NCBI RefSeq assembly: GCF_900101905.1
Contig: NZ_FNAJ01000017.1
Location: 1 to 64,000, forward strand
Source of the DNA: Myxococcus virescens
GTDB lineage: Bacteria; Myxococcota; Myxococcia; Myxococcales; Myxococcaceae
DNA: 64,000 nucleotides
Direction of reading: 5' to 3'
The notes beneath the pieces are model-generated. The model saw only the letters and a list, made by a program, of their open reading frames with translations. It made no database searches and was not told the DNA's origin. Below, one piece after another: positions 50,659 through 58,351 of the stretch. How positions within the stretch are numbered: the first letter of the stretch is position 1; the number at the start of each line of letters is the position of its first letter. The position numbers and the translations under genes are program-made.

Positions 50659-51633
50659 TTGCGTAAGCGAATCGTCGAGTATGTCCTCCCTGTCCAGGAT
50701 GAGCAGAGCCTCCTCGCGCGGATAGAGCAGGAGCTGCGCTGGTACCACAACACACACTATGCGCACCTGACGGCATTCCTCGTGGTGCCCCACGACAACG
50801 CGCAGGTACGCGCACAGCTCGAGCAGATCATTGGCGTGTTCCGGGACCGCAAGGACTCGCAGAAGCCGGACCCGAACTTCAAGATCTTGAGCCCGGCGCA
50901 ACCGGATGCGTCGTTCGTCGATCTCCTCACCCGCCTGGACTGCCGGCTGCCGAAGCTCATGCTGCTGCCGCACCTGACGGACCATGACCACTTCTCCGGC
51001 CTGGCGGACAGCCTCCGGTCCACGGCCGCCCTCCTGCGGCGCTACATCATCGACTTCCGGTTCTGCATCACCGCCGAGCGGCTGCCCCAGACGCTCCCGG
51101 CGCTGCTCTCCGAGCTGCGGAAGCTCTCCGAGAGCCCGGAGGATCGAGCCCTCCTGACTCGCTTCCCGGTGATCGAGGTCCCCTTCACGGCCGGTGGCGA
51201 CGACTCGGCGCAACTGGCGAGCGCCCTCGCCGAACTCTGGTCCCGCTGGCCGCAGCTGAACGACTCGGTGAACCTGAGCCGGGGCGGCTTCGTGAAGCAC
51301 TTCTACGCGCTGAAGGAGCTGTGGCACCTCGCGCGCATCATGAACCAGGAGCTGTCCGTCGAAGCCGATATCGCGAAGCTGCGCGCGAGCTACGGGGTGG
51401 AGGCCGCGGTGGAGGCCCGGATCGCCGCGTTCGATCAGGCCTTCCTCGAGCGGTATGCCTCGCTGGGCCAGTACAATGAGTGGCGGCACAGCAGCAACAG
51501 CGTGGTGCTGGAGTTTGATCTGGATTCGATCGCCGACACCTACGAGTGCCAGTCCCCCGTCTTCGTGGACAACAGGTGGATCCTGGAGCGCACCTCGTTG
51601 GAGCTCGCGACCGACAAGGGACGCAAGAGCTGA
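50659..51633 (+). CDS. unrecognised protein paired with a radical SAM gene
   Basis: 324 residues from TTG with GGAGG four bases upstream (50650-50654). I recognise no family. It lacks a signal peptide, membrane helices and cysteine clusters, so it is probably cytoplasmic and has no iron-sulfur site. A His/Asp-rich segment (LPHLTDHDHF, near residue 100) could bind metal. The chain is mixed alpha/beta with many Leu, Arg and Glu. It lies between the FAAL synthetase and the third radical SAM gene, 23 bases ahead of the latter, so the two are surely translated together. A partner or substrate-presenting protein for that radical SAM enzyme is one idea; another is a stand-alone tailoring enzyme. Confidence 0.8.
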   Translation: MRKRIVEYVLPVQDEQSLLARIEQELRWYHNTHYAHLTAFLVVPHDNAQVRAQLEQIIGVFRDRKDSQKPDPNFKILSPAQPDASFVDLLTRLDCRLPKLMLLPHLTDHDHFSGLADSLRSTAALLRRYIIDFRFCITAERLPQTLPALLSELRKLSESPEDRALLTRFPVIEVPFTAGGDDSAQLASALAELWSRWPQLNDSVNLSRGGFVKHFYALKELWHLARIMNQELSVEADIAKLRASYGVEAAVEARIAAFDQAFLERYASLGQYNEWRHSSNSVVLEFDLDSIADTYECQSPVFVDNRWILERTSLELATDKGRKS

Positions 51634-51656
51634 ACCAACTACACGGGGGTACACCG

Positions 51657-53441
51657 ATGGCAAGCAATCCGTCCATGGCCGACGACAACGCCGCCCAGCC
51701 TGGGAAGGACAACGCCGACACGCCGGCCGCCCGCGAGCGCCGCACCGACGCGGTCCTCCTCAAGATGCCAAACCACAACATGGACTATCCGCATCTGGCG
51801 GTGCCCACGTTGACGGCGGCCCTGAGGAAGAACTTCTTCAAGGTGAAGCAGCAGGACGTCAACGTGCTGCTCCGGGATTTCCTCCTCACGGAGGAGATGC
51901 TGAAGGATCTGGCCTACCGGTTCCTCCCTGAGCTCGCCAAGGCGCACATCGACATCCCGGCGGACTTCGATCGCATTCGCAACGCGCTCGTCTACCTGCA
52001 CTACATCGACAACCAGATTGGCTTCGCCAGGGTCGAACAGGTGAAGCAGAAGCTCCAGGCCCGCAAGTACGAAGAGGTCTTCTGTGACGAGCAGGAGAGC
52101 AGCCTCGCCTCGCTCATCTTCGTGCTGACCGGGATGCTTCACATCGTCATCGATCTGGCGCTGACCTATGACGAGGCCGGCGGAGAGATCGACAACCCGG
52201 TGACGAACTTCCTGCACCAGAAGGTGCGGGAGGTGGCGGCCCTCAACCCGCGCGTGGTGGGCTTCTCCGTCATCCAGATTCAGCGCAAGGCCACCCTCTG
52301 GTTCGCCAGGCGCCTCAAGCCGCTCATCGAGGGAAAGATCGCCGTCGGGGGACCGGACGCCTCCACCTTCAAGGAGGAGTACCTCAAGAACAACGACTGC
52401 ATCGACTACGCCTTCCTCAAGGAAGCGGAGACCACCTTCCTGGAGTTCCTGCGCGGCAAGCCCGTGGAGCAGCTCGACGGCGTCGTCTTCCGGGATGCGG
52501 AAGGGAACATCAAGGTCAACGAGCCGCGCCACGACATCCAGCTTTCGATCTTCCGGCCGGACTTCGATGGCTACGACCTCGACAAGTTCTTGCTGCCGAC
52601 GTTGCCCTTGTCCACCTCGCGCGGCTGCGCTTTCGCCAAGTGCACGTTCTGCAACCACTACAAGACGTACTCCGGCTACTACAGCAACGACGCCGTGAAG
52701 ACGGTGGACATCATCGAGCTGCTGGCGAAGCGCTACAACACGCGCTTCTTCCACTTCGTGGATGACATGCTGGAGGTGAAGGAGGGTACGGCCATCGCCG
52801 AGGAGCTGATCCGGCGCGGCCTCGACGTGAACATCCTCACCTACGCCCGCTTCGAGCCCCAGTTCACCGACGAGAAGATCCTGGAGCTCTGGCACAAGGC
52901 CGGCATCCGCGTCATCGAATGGGGTTTGGAGTCCGCCTCGCAGGAAGTCCTCAAGAAGATGATCAAGGGGGTCTCCATCCGGCAGGTGCAGAACATCCTC
53001 GACATCAGCAGCCAGAAGGGGATCGTGAACAAGCTGATGCTGTTCCACAACTATCCCGGCGAGACCGTGGATCAGCTCAAGATGACCGTGGACTTCCTGC
53101 GGAAGAACGTGCTGGAGAAGAAGGTCCGCCCCTTCTTCACGGTCCGAGGACGGCTCGAGCTGCGCCTCTTCACCCCGCTCGAAATCACCTCGCGCGACTA
53201 CTCCAAGTCCCCCTTCCGCAAGCGCTACGAGCGGTCCAGCTCGTTCGACTCGTTGCTGGGCTACGCGGACGAGGACGACTACCCGCGGAAGGTCGAGTAC
53301 ATCGAGAGCTTCATCAACGAGATGTCGCAGTACCTCAACGAGAACAAGATCTTCTCGACGAACGACGAGAACATGTCGCTCGACTTGCTGATCCTGGACC
53401 TGAAACGGCGCGGCCTCGAGACGGCGGTGACCGTGCAGTAG
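51657..53441 (+). CDS. B12-binding-type radical SAM protein with CX4CX2C cluster motif
   Basis: 594 residues from ATG, preceded by GGGGG. An N-terminal domain of about 260 residues ends in a cobalamin-domain-like stretch (VVGFSVIQIQRKA, IAVGGPDAST, DYAFLKEAE). The radical SAM core follows: RGCAFAKCTFCNHY with C324, C329 and C332, so CX4CX2C, one residue longer than canonical CX3CX2C. FHFVDDML, EWGLESAS and LFHNYPGET are typical later segments of the fold. It is tightly linked to the unknown protein upstream and to the JmjC gene downstream (24 bases). It probably modifies an unactivated carbon of the peptide or of an amino-acid precursor; methylation is the commonest reaction in the superfamily branch. 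Confidence 0.87.
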   Translation: MASNPSMADDNAAQPGKDNADTPAARERRTDAVLLKMPNHNMDYPHLAVPTLTAALRKNFFKVKQQDVNVLLRDFLLTEEMLKDLAYRFLPELAKAHIDIPADFDRIRNALVYLHYIDNQIGFARVEQVKQKLQARKYEEVFCDEQESSLASLIFVLTGMLHIVIDLALTYDEAGGEIDNPVTNFLHQKVREVAALNPRVVGFSVIQIQRKATLWFARRLKPLIEGKIAVGGPDASTFKEEYLKNNDCIDYAFLKEAETTFLEFLRGKPVEQLDGVVFRDAEGNIKVNEPRHDIQLSIFRPDFDGYDLDKFLLPTLPLSTSRGCAFAKCTFCNHYKTYSGYYSNDAVKTVDIIELLAKRYNTRFFHFVDDMLEVKEGTAIAEELIRRGLDVNILTYARFEPQFTDEKILELWHKAGIRVIEWGLESASQEVLKKMIKGVSIRQVQNILDISSQKGIVNKLMLFHNYPGETVDQLKMTVDFLRKNVLEKKVRPFFTVRGRLELRLFTPLEITSRDYSKSPFRKRYERSSSFDSLLGYADEDDYPRKVEYIESFINEMSQYLNENKIFSTNDENMSLDLLILDLKRRGLETAVTVQ

Positions 53442-53464
53442 CGCGGAGGCTGGAGGAGCACGCC

Positions 53465-54367
53465 ATGATGCCGCAGGCCATCCCCCGGGTTCCGCTCGTC
53501 TCCCGCGAGCACTTCATCGCGTCGTGGGAGAAGGCGGGACAACCGGTCATCTTCACCGGCGCCGTCCAGGCATGGCCCGCCTTCTCGAAGTGGACGTTCG
53601 AGTGGTTCCGCGCCATGCACGGTGGCGTCGAGATCACCGTCAGGTCGGCGCTCTACAAGTGGGGCGCCCTGTCAGGCACTTCGGAGCCCCTGGGCGGCGC
53701 ACGGCGGATGAAGCTGTCCACCTATCTGGACGAGGTGGGGGCCTCCTCGTCGCTTCCGCTCGAAAGCGACCTGGACGAAGTCGCGGACACGATGCTGGGG
53801 AAGCGGCCGGAGGAGATCAACCACCTGGTGGGTCCATCGCTGCTTCGGGCTGTCCCCTCCCTGCGAGAGGACGCCCGCTTCCCGGACTATGCCCCCCGGT
53901 GGTTGAACCGCCTCACCGAGTCCTCTGTCTGGATTGCCCCGCGCGGCACCTTCGCCCAGCTTCACAGGGATCGCGCCCACAACCTCTACGCCCAGCTCTC
54001 CGGCCAGAAGCGCTGGCAACTCTATGCGCCCCAGCAGGCCCAGCGACTCCGACCGGCACCGCTCGACTGGGCCGCGGACCTGAGCGGAGTGGACCTCGAG
54101 GTGGGAGCGGCGAAGCGGATGACCGCGAGCGGGCTCCGGCCGGATTACGACTTCATCCTCGAACCGGGCGACCTGCTCTTCCTGCCGGTGAACTGGTGGC
54201 ATCGCGTCCACACTGTTTCCCCCTCCATCGCGTACAACCTCTGGTGGTGGGACATCCCGTCAGCGGTTCGCGTCGGTCCCGTGGCGGCACGCATTGCCCT
54301 GGGGATGAAGCTGCAAGAGGCCTATTCCTCCCTGCACCGCAGGTCCCCCGCGTCTGAGCAGCGATGA
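53465..54367 (+). CDS. JmjC/cupin_8-type 2-oxoglutarate-dependent hydroxylase
   Basis: 300 residues; GGAGGA lies seven bases before the ATG. The fold signature is clear: GQPVIFTGAVQAWPA at the start, an HxD iron pair H167/D169 (QLHRDRAHN), QLSGQKRWQLYAPQQ, EPGDLLFLPVNWWH with the distal iron ligand H246, and a final NLWWW. Members of this family hydroxylate protein Asn, Asp or Lys side chains (FIH and relatives) or small peptides, using Fe(II), oxygen and 2-oxoglutarate. In this cluster a carrier-bound amino acid or the peptide is the likely substrate; Asp on the synthetase at 31470-36017 is the candidate. The stop overlaps the exporter start by four bases (ATGA). Confidence 0.88.
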   Translation: MMPQAIPRVPLVSREHFIASWEKAGQPVIFTGAVQAWPAFSKWTFEWFRAMHGGVEITVRSALYKWGALSGTSEPLGGARRMKLSTYLDEVGASSSLPLESDLDEVADTMLGKRPEEINHLVGPSLLRAVPSLREDARFPDYAPRWLNRLTESSVWIAPRGTFAQLHRDRAHNLYAQLSGQKRWQLYAPQQAQRLRPAPLDWAADLSGVDLEVGAAKRMTASGLRPDYDFILEPGDLLFLPVNWWHRVHTVSPSIAYNLWWWDIPSAVRVGPVAARIALGMKLQEAYSSLHRRSPASEQR

Positions 54368-55683
54368 GCGAATCAGGGAACGGCGTGCTGCGCTTCGCCA
54401 TCATCTGGGGCGGCCAGACGGTGTCGAAGCTCGGCAGCGCCCTGACCAGCTTCGCCCTGGGGCTCTGGGTGTATGGCCTCACCAGCTCGGTCACGGATTT
54501 CGCGCTGATCTCCGTGCTGACCATCCTACCCGGGGTGCTCGTGGCACCCATCGTGGGGGTGCTGGTGGATCGCTGGGATCTCCGGAACGCGATGCGTCTG
54601 GGAGATTGCGGCGCGGGGTTGGTCACCCTCGTCTATGCCATTCTGATCTCGTTGGATCAGCTCGAGCCCTGGCACGTCTACGTGGGCACCGCCATCGCGT
54701 CGGTGAGCGGTGCGTTCCAGCGGACGTCGTACACCGCCCTGACCCCAGCCCTCATCCCCGCGAAGCACCTGGGCCGAGCCAACGGCCTCGTCCAGGCGAG
54801 CGATGCCGCCGTGCCCCTGATCGCCCCTCCCCTGGCGGGGTTCCTGCTGAGCGCCACCAGTCTGGGCACGGTGGTCTTGATCGACTTCATCAGCTGCCTG
54901 GCCGCCATCACCACGTTGTCGCTCATTCGGAGCCTGCCCGCTGGGAGCGGGGCCTCCTCGGATGCGGGCACGTCCGCGCTGCAACAGGCCCTCGAAGGGT
55001 GGAACTACCTCAAGGAACGCCGGGGACTGCTCGGTCTGCTCACGTTCTCCGTCATCACCAACTGCTCGCTCTCCGCCATGCAGGTGCTGCTCCCTCCGCT
55101 GGTGCTGGACATCGCCAACCCGGCCGTTCTCGGGGGACTGCTGTCCACGGGGGGCCTGGGGCTCCTGTTGGGGAGCGTCGTGATGACCGCGTGGGGAGGG
55201 CCGAAGAACCGCATCCATGGGGTGCTCGGCGTCGGGCTGGGCCTGGGGACGGTCGTGGTGCTCGCAGGGCTGTTCCCCACCCTGAGGATGCTCGGGTACT
55301 GCACCTTCATGGCCGGCTTCTGCATCCCCATCATGGATGCAAGCAGCCAGGCCATCTGGCAGGGACAGGTCCCCGCCGCACTCCGGGGGCGCGTCTTCGC
55401 CATGCGCGGGATGATTGCCTGGTCCGTCCAGCCGCTGGCGTACCTCGCGGCGGGCGTCATGGCGGACCACCTGGACGGCGTCTCCTTCTCCATCCCCGCG
55501 CTCTTCGGGCCGCTGGAACAACTCGACGCGCGCAGCCGGGGCATCGCGCTGTGCTTCATCGCCGCCGGCCTCTTGACGCTCATCGCGGCGGTGCGGGGCT
55601 ATGCCGCCCGCCACGTCCGCGAAGTCGAGGAGACGCCACCCGGCACCCCCTTCACCGGGGCCGTGTCCCCGCCTTCGCGGTAG
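54364..55683 (+). CDS. MFS exporter, EntS/MFS_3-like
   Basis: 439 residues with about 12 hydrophobic helices. The opening FAIIWGGQTVSKLGSALTSFALGLWVY and the cytoplasmic loop VDRWDLRNAMRLGD are typical of the MFS_3 group that includes the enterobactin exporter EntS and macrolide efflux proteins. It is translationally coupled to the JmjC gene and is the last gene of the plus-strand run, so export of the lipopeptide or self-protection is its likely job. Convergent with the next gene, leaving six bases between stops. Confidence 0.88.
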   Translation: MSESGNGVLRFAIIWGGQTVSKLGSALTSFALGLWVYGLTSSVTDFALISVLTILPGVLVAPIVGVLVDRWDLRNAMRLGDCGAGLVTLVYAILISLDQLEPWHVYVGTAIASVSGAFQRTSYTALTPALIPAKHLGRANGLVQASDAAVPLIAPPLAGFLLSATSLGTVVLIDFISCLAAITTLSLIRSLPAGSGASSDAGTSALQQALEGWNYLKERRGLLGLLTFSVITNCSLSAMQVLLPPLVLDIANPAVLGGLLSTGGLGLLLGSVVMTAWGGPKNRIHGVLGVGLGLGTVVVLAGLFPTLRMLGYCTFMAGFCIPIMDASSQAIWQGQVPAALRGRVFAMRGMIAWSVQPLAYLAAGVMADHLDGVSFSIPALFGPLEQLDARSRGIALCFIAAGLLTLIAAVRGYAARHVREVEETPPGTPFTGAVSPPSR

Positions 55684-55689
55684 GGGGCC

Positions 55690-57660
55690 TCAGTTCCGCG
55701 TCAGCGTCAGGTCATCCACCTGAATCCAGGTGTCGCCGTTGTTCGCCCACATCCCCGCGAACACCTCCACGCTGTGCTGGGCGCCGGAGTTGAACGACAC
55801 CGACAACTGCGTGTAGTTGCCCAGCGGCTGAGCGAAGCGCACCTCGTTGAGGATGGGCCCGCCCCGGAGCAGCCGCGCGCCGAAGTAGCCATCCGCGTGG
55901 TTCGTGGACGTCTTCACCCAGCCCGTCAGCGTGTACTGGGTGTTCGGCGTCACCGCGACCTCCTGCTTCACGGCATTCCACCCCGTGTCGTTCCGCGCCC
56001 AGGCGTTGTTGGTGCCCGTGCGCGCATGGCCGAGTCCCCGGTCAATGCCCGCCTTCCCTTCGGTGTACCAGGGCGACGTGGCGTTGTTCGTGGACTGCTG
56101 CTCGAAGCCCGCCTGGTGGATGAGATTGCTCCCGCGCGTCAGGCTGACGTCATCGAGCTGCATCCAGGTAACGCCGTTGTCCGCCCACAGGCCGCCATAC
56201 ACCTCGATGAGCGCGTTCGGCCCGGAGTTGAAGTGGACCACCTGCTCCGTGTACGCCCCCAGCGCGCCGAAGGGCACCTCGCCCAGGATGGGGCCATTGC
56301 CCGGCCCGCGAGCCCCGAAGTAGCCCGCGGTGTTGTTGGTGGAGCTGCGGACCCAGCCGCGCAGCGTGTAGTCCGTGTAAGGCTGGACGACGACGCTCTG
56401 CTTGAGCGCATTCCAACCGCTGCTCGCGTACACGAAGCCGTTGTCCTGCCCACTGCGCGCGTTGCCGAGCGCCCGGTCCACGCCGCCCGAGCCTTGCAGA
56501 TACCAGGGCGCCATCACCCGCGTGGCCGCCTGTGTCTCGAAGCCAGGCTCGGAGAGCAGGTTGTCGCTGTGCGCGTCGTGGGCCAGCGTGGCCCGCATGA
56601 GGAAGGTGTTGTACGGCGTCCACTGGGACATGACGAAGTACAGCGAGTTTCCGGTGTTGCCCCAGGGGTGGATGAACGCGTTGTAGAGGCCCGGGTACAC
56701 GGCTCCACTGGCGAGCACCTTCTCTCCGCTCCAGGGCCCCGTGGGCGTGGCGGCGTCACGCATCACCACCGCCTGCCGGTGTTCGTTCAGGTACGTCATC
56801 AGGAAGCGCCCGAGCGGCGCGTGGTACGAGACGGACAACTCACCCGCGATGCCAATGGCGACGGGCCGCGCCGCCGCCTGCGACACGCTCCATCCGTTTC
56901 CATCCCAGTAGCGGTAGGCGTTGATGTCCAGGAGCGCCGTCTCCGGCACGCGGGCCAGGTGGACGTTGCCGAAGCGGCCGTTCGGCGTCGCGTACATGTA
57001 GACGAACCCACCGTTCCTGACGAAGGCCGCCATCTGGAAGTTGTTCGTCCAGGCCGGCGTGTTCTGCCAACGCGCCGTCGGGTGCTTCACCCAGTTCTGC
57101 CCCTGGTCATCCGAGTACGCGATGCCCGCATGGTTCGTGAACCACATGCCCGCCTCCCCCCAGTGGTGGATGGACATGTAGTGGATGTAGTGCCGCGAGC
57201 CGATGGTGACGCCCGCGGTGGGGATGACGGTGATTTCGTCGAAGTTGACCTTCCGGGACGCGAGGATCTCCTTCGCATGCCGAGGCCCGTCCTGAATCAT
57301 GGAGGAGAAGGACAAGCCGTCGGCCAGGTTCGTATCGGACGAACGCGCCAGGACGTTGCTGCGCCAGCCGCCCCCACAGCCGCCATTGCCACACCAGCCC
57401 GCGCCGAAGGTGTCCCCGAACAGGACGAACACCTCGCCACCGCCCTTGTCCCAGACGATGCCCAGGTCCGTCCCATGGACGTCGTGGTTCGTGTGCGTCT
57501 GGTTCGGGTTCGGCAGCAGCTCACCGGCGGGTGTCGCGCCCGTCACCCGGGAGACCTTCGTCACGTTCGACGGCGTCACGGCCGCCGCCGGGGTGCCCCA
57601 CAGGAGCGCCCACGTGGCGTGCAGCAGGAACGTCCGCTTCCATGTCGTCATGCGCTTCAT
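55690..57660 (-). CDS. secreted DUF4185-like protein with two carbohydrate-binding-like repeats
   Basis: 656 residues from the ATG of MKRMTTWKRTF, preceded by AGAGAGGTGG; the longer frame adds seven residues. A signal peptide ends near TPAAAV. Residues about 35-365 form a beta-propeller-like DUF4185 domain (GTDLGIVWDKGGGEVFVLFGDTF, IHYMSIHHWGE, AYSDDQGQNW). Two tandem beta-sandwich repeats of about 140 residues follow (each containing GFE, GWNA(L/V)KQ, GYFGAR, W(A/M)...NGVTW/NGDTW and a final LDD(V/L)(S/T)LTR), like CBM_4_9 modules. It is probably extracellular and acts on or binds a polysaccharide; no catalytic residues can be assigned. It lies just outside the lipopeptide cluster and reads towards it. 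Confidence 0.8.
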   Translation of the reverse strand: MKRMTTWKRTFLLHATWALLWGTPAAAVTPSNVTKVSRVTGATPAGELLPNPNQTHTNHDVHGTDLGIVWDKGGGEVFVLFGDTFGAGWCGNGGCGGGWRSNVLARSSDTNLADGLSFSSMIQDGPRHAKEILASRKVNFDEITVIPTAGVTIGSRHYIHYMSIHHWGEAGMWFTNHAGIAYSDDQGQNWVKHPTARWQNTPAWTNNFQMAAFVRNGGFVYMYATPNGRFGNVHLARVPETALLDINAYRYWDGNGWSVSQAAARPVAIGIAGELSVSYHAPLGRFLMTYLNEHRQAVVMRDAATPTGPWSGEKVLASGAVYPGLYNAFIHPWGNTGNSLYFVMSQWTPYNTFLMRATLAHDAHSDNLLSEPGFETQAATRVMAPWYLQGSGGVDRALGNARSGQDNGFVYASSGWNALKQSVVVQPYTDYTLRGWVRSSTNNTAGYFGARGPGNGPILGEVPFGALGAYTEQVVHFNSGPNALIEVYGGLWADNGVTWMQLDDVSLTRGSNLIHQAGFEQQSTNNATSPWYTEGKAGIDRGLGHARTGTNNAWARNDTGWNAVKQEVAVTPNTQYTLTGWVKTSTNHADGYFGARLLRGGPILNEVRFAQPLGNYTQLSVSFNSGAQHSVEVFAGMWANNGDTWIQVDDLTLTRN

Positions 57661-57713
57661 GGCCACCTCTCTGGTTGTCACGGTGCAACCCGGACGGGAG
57701 AGGTGACTCTAGT

Positions 57714-57741
57714 CGCATAACGAGATTAACCTTTAAATCAA
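57714..57741 (-). promoter_or_regulatory. promoter candidate for the DUF4185 gene
   Basis: On the minus strand TTGATT (57741-57736) and TATGCG (57719-57714) are 16 bases apart within an AT-rich patch unusual for this sequence, about 54 bases before the ATG. The -10 is poor. Confidence 0.3.
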
Positions 57742-57763
57742 GGCACGACCGGCAACTGGAGTG

Positions 57764-58213
57764 TCAGCCCTGCGCCAGCACGCGAATGAGCACGTCAATC
57801 ATGGTGGCCCAGCCCTGCTCCGTGCGGCTCGCGTAGTCGGCCCACTTCGCGTCCATCTCGTGGGTGAGAGTCAGCTCACAGCCGGTGTCGCGAGGGGAGA
57901 TCTCCACCGTCACCCGGCTGAGCTCGTCCCCCTCCTTGTCGATGTGCCAGGTGAAGACGAGCCGGCGCGGCCGGTCGAGCTCCAGGTACGTGCCCACGTG
58001 GTCGATTTCTTCTCCGGCCCGCCGCACGAGGAAGGAGAACTTGCCGCCCACGCGCGGGTCGATGGCGAGCCGCAGCACCTCCTCGTCCCGGACCGTCGGC
58101 CCGGTCATCCACTGGCCGACCATCTCCGGCTCGAGCCAGGAATCGAACATCCGCTCAGGCGACGCATTGAAACGCCGTGTGACGCGAACCTGGACGCTCT
58201 GTGCTGAGGACAT
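57764..58213 (-). CDS. SRPBCC/AHSA1-family protein
   Basis: 149 residues starting MSSAQSVQV, with GGAAGAG just upstream; the frame opens further but similarity starts here. The helix-grip fold of the Bet v1/AHSA1 superfamily is shown by VTRRFNASPERMFDSWLEPE, the variant W(M)TGP segment, DPRVGGKFSF, GTYLELDRPRRLVFTW and a C-terminal GWATMIDVL helix. Such proteins bind hydrophobic ligands or act as Hsp90 co-chaperone-like domains, and many bacterial ones are paired with ArsR regulators. No regulator gene is adjacent here, but two operator-like repeats lie upstream. The ligand is unknown. Confidence 0.85.
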   Translation of the reverse strand: MSSAQSVQVRVTRRFNASPERMFDSWLEPEMVGQWMTGPTVRDEEVLRLAIDPRVGGKFSFLVRRAGEEIDHVGTYLELDRPRRLVFTWHIDKEGDELSRVTVEISPRDTGCELTLTHEMDAKWADYASRTEQGWATMIDVLIRVLAQG

Positions 58214-58251
58214 GGCTCTTCCTTTCCATCCGAGGGTTGGCGCCTTTGATA

Positions 58252-58263
58252 AACCACATGGTT
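58252..58263. promoter_or_regulatory. operator-like repeat 1, AACCACATGGTT
   Basis: A 12-base imperfect palindrome (AACC-N4-GGTT), 39 bases upstream of the AHSA1 ATG. A second copy with the same core and phase lies exactly 40 bases away, suggesting a dimeric repressor bound on one DNA face. Confidence 0.45.
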
Positions 58264-58291
58264 CAACATACTCCCGGCCTTGGCGATGAAC

Positions 58292-58303
58292 AACCACTCG
58301 GTT
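58292..58303. promoter_or_regulatory. operator-like repeat 2, AACCACTCGGTT
   Basis: The second AACC-N4-GGTT copy, matching the first in 10 of 12 bases and 40 bases from it. It lies 48 bases before the divergent gene at 58352, so both genes could be under one regulator. Confidence 0.45.
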
Positions 58304-58351
58304 GACCTTCGTCACGGGTGAGCCCGGGGCGTTTCTGGTAGAGCCTGGGGC

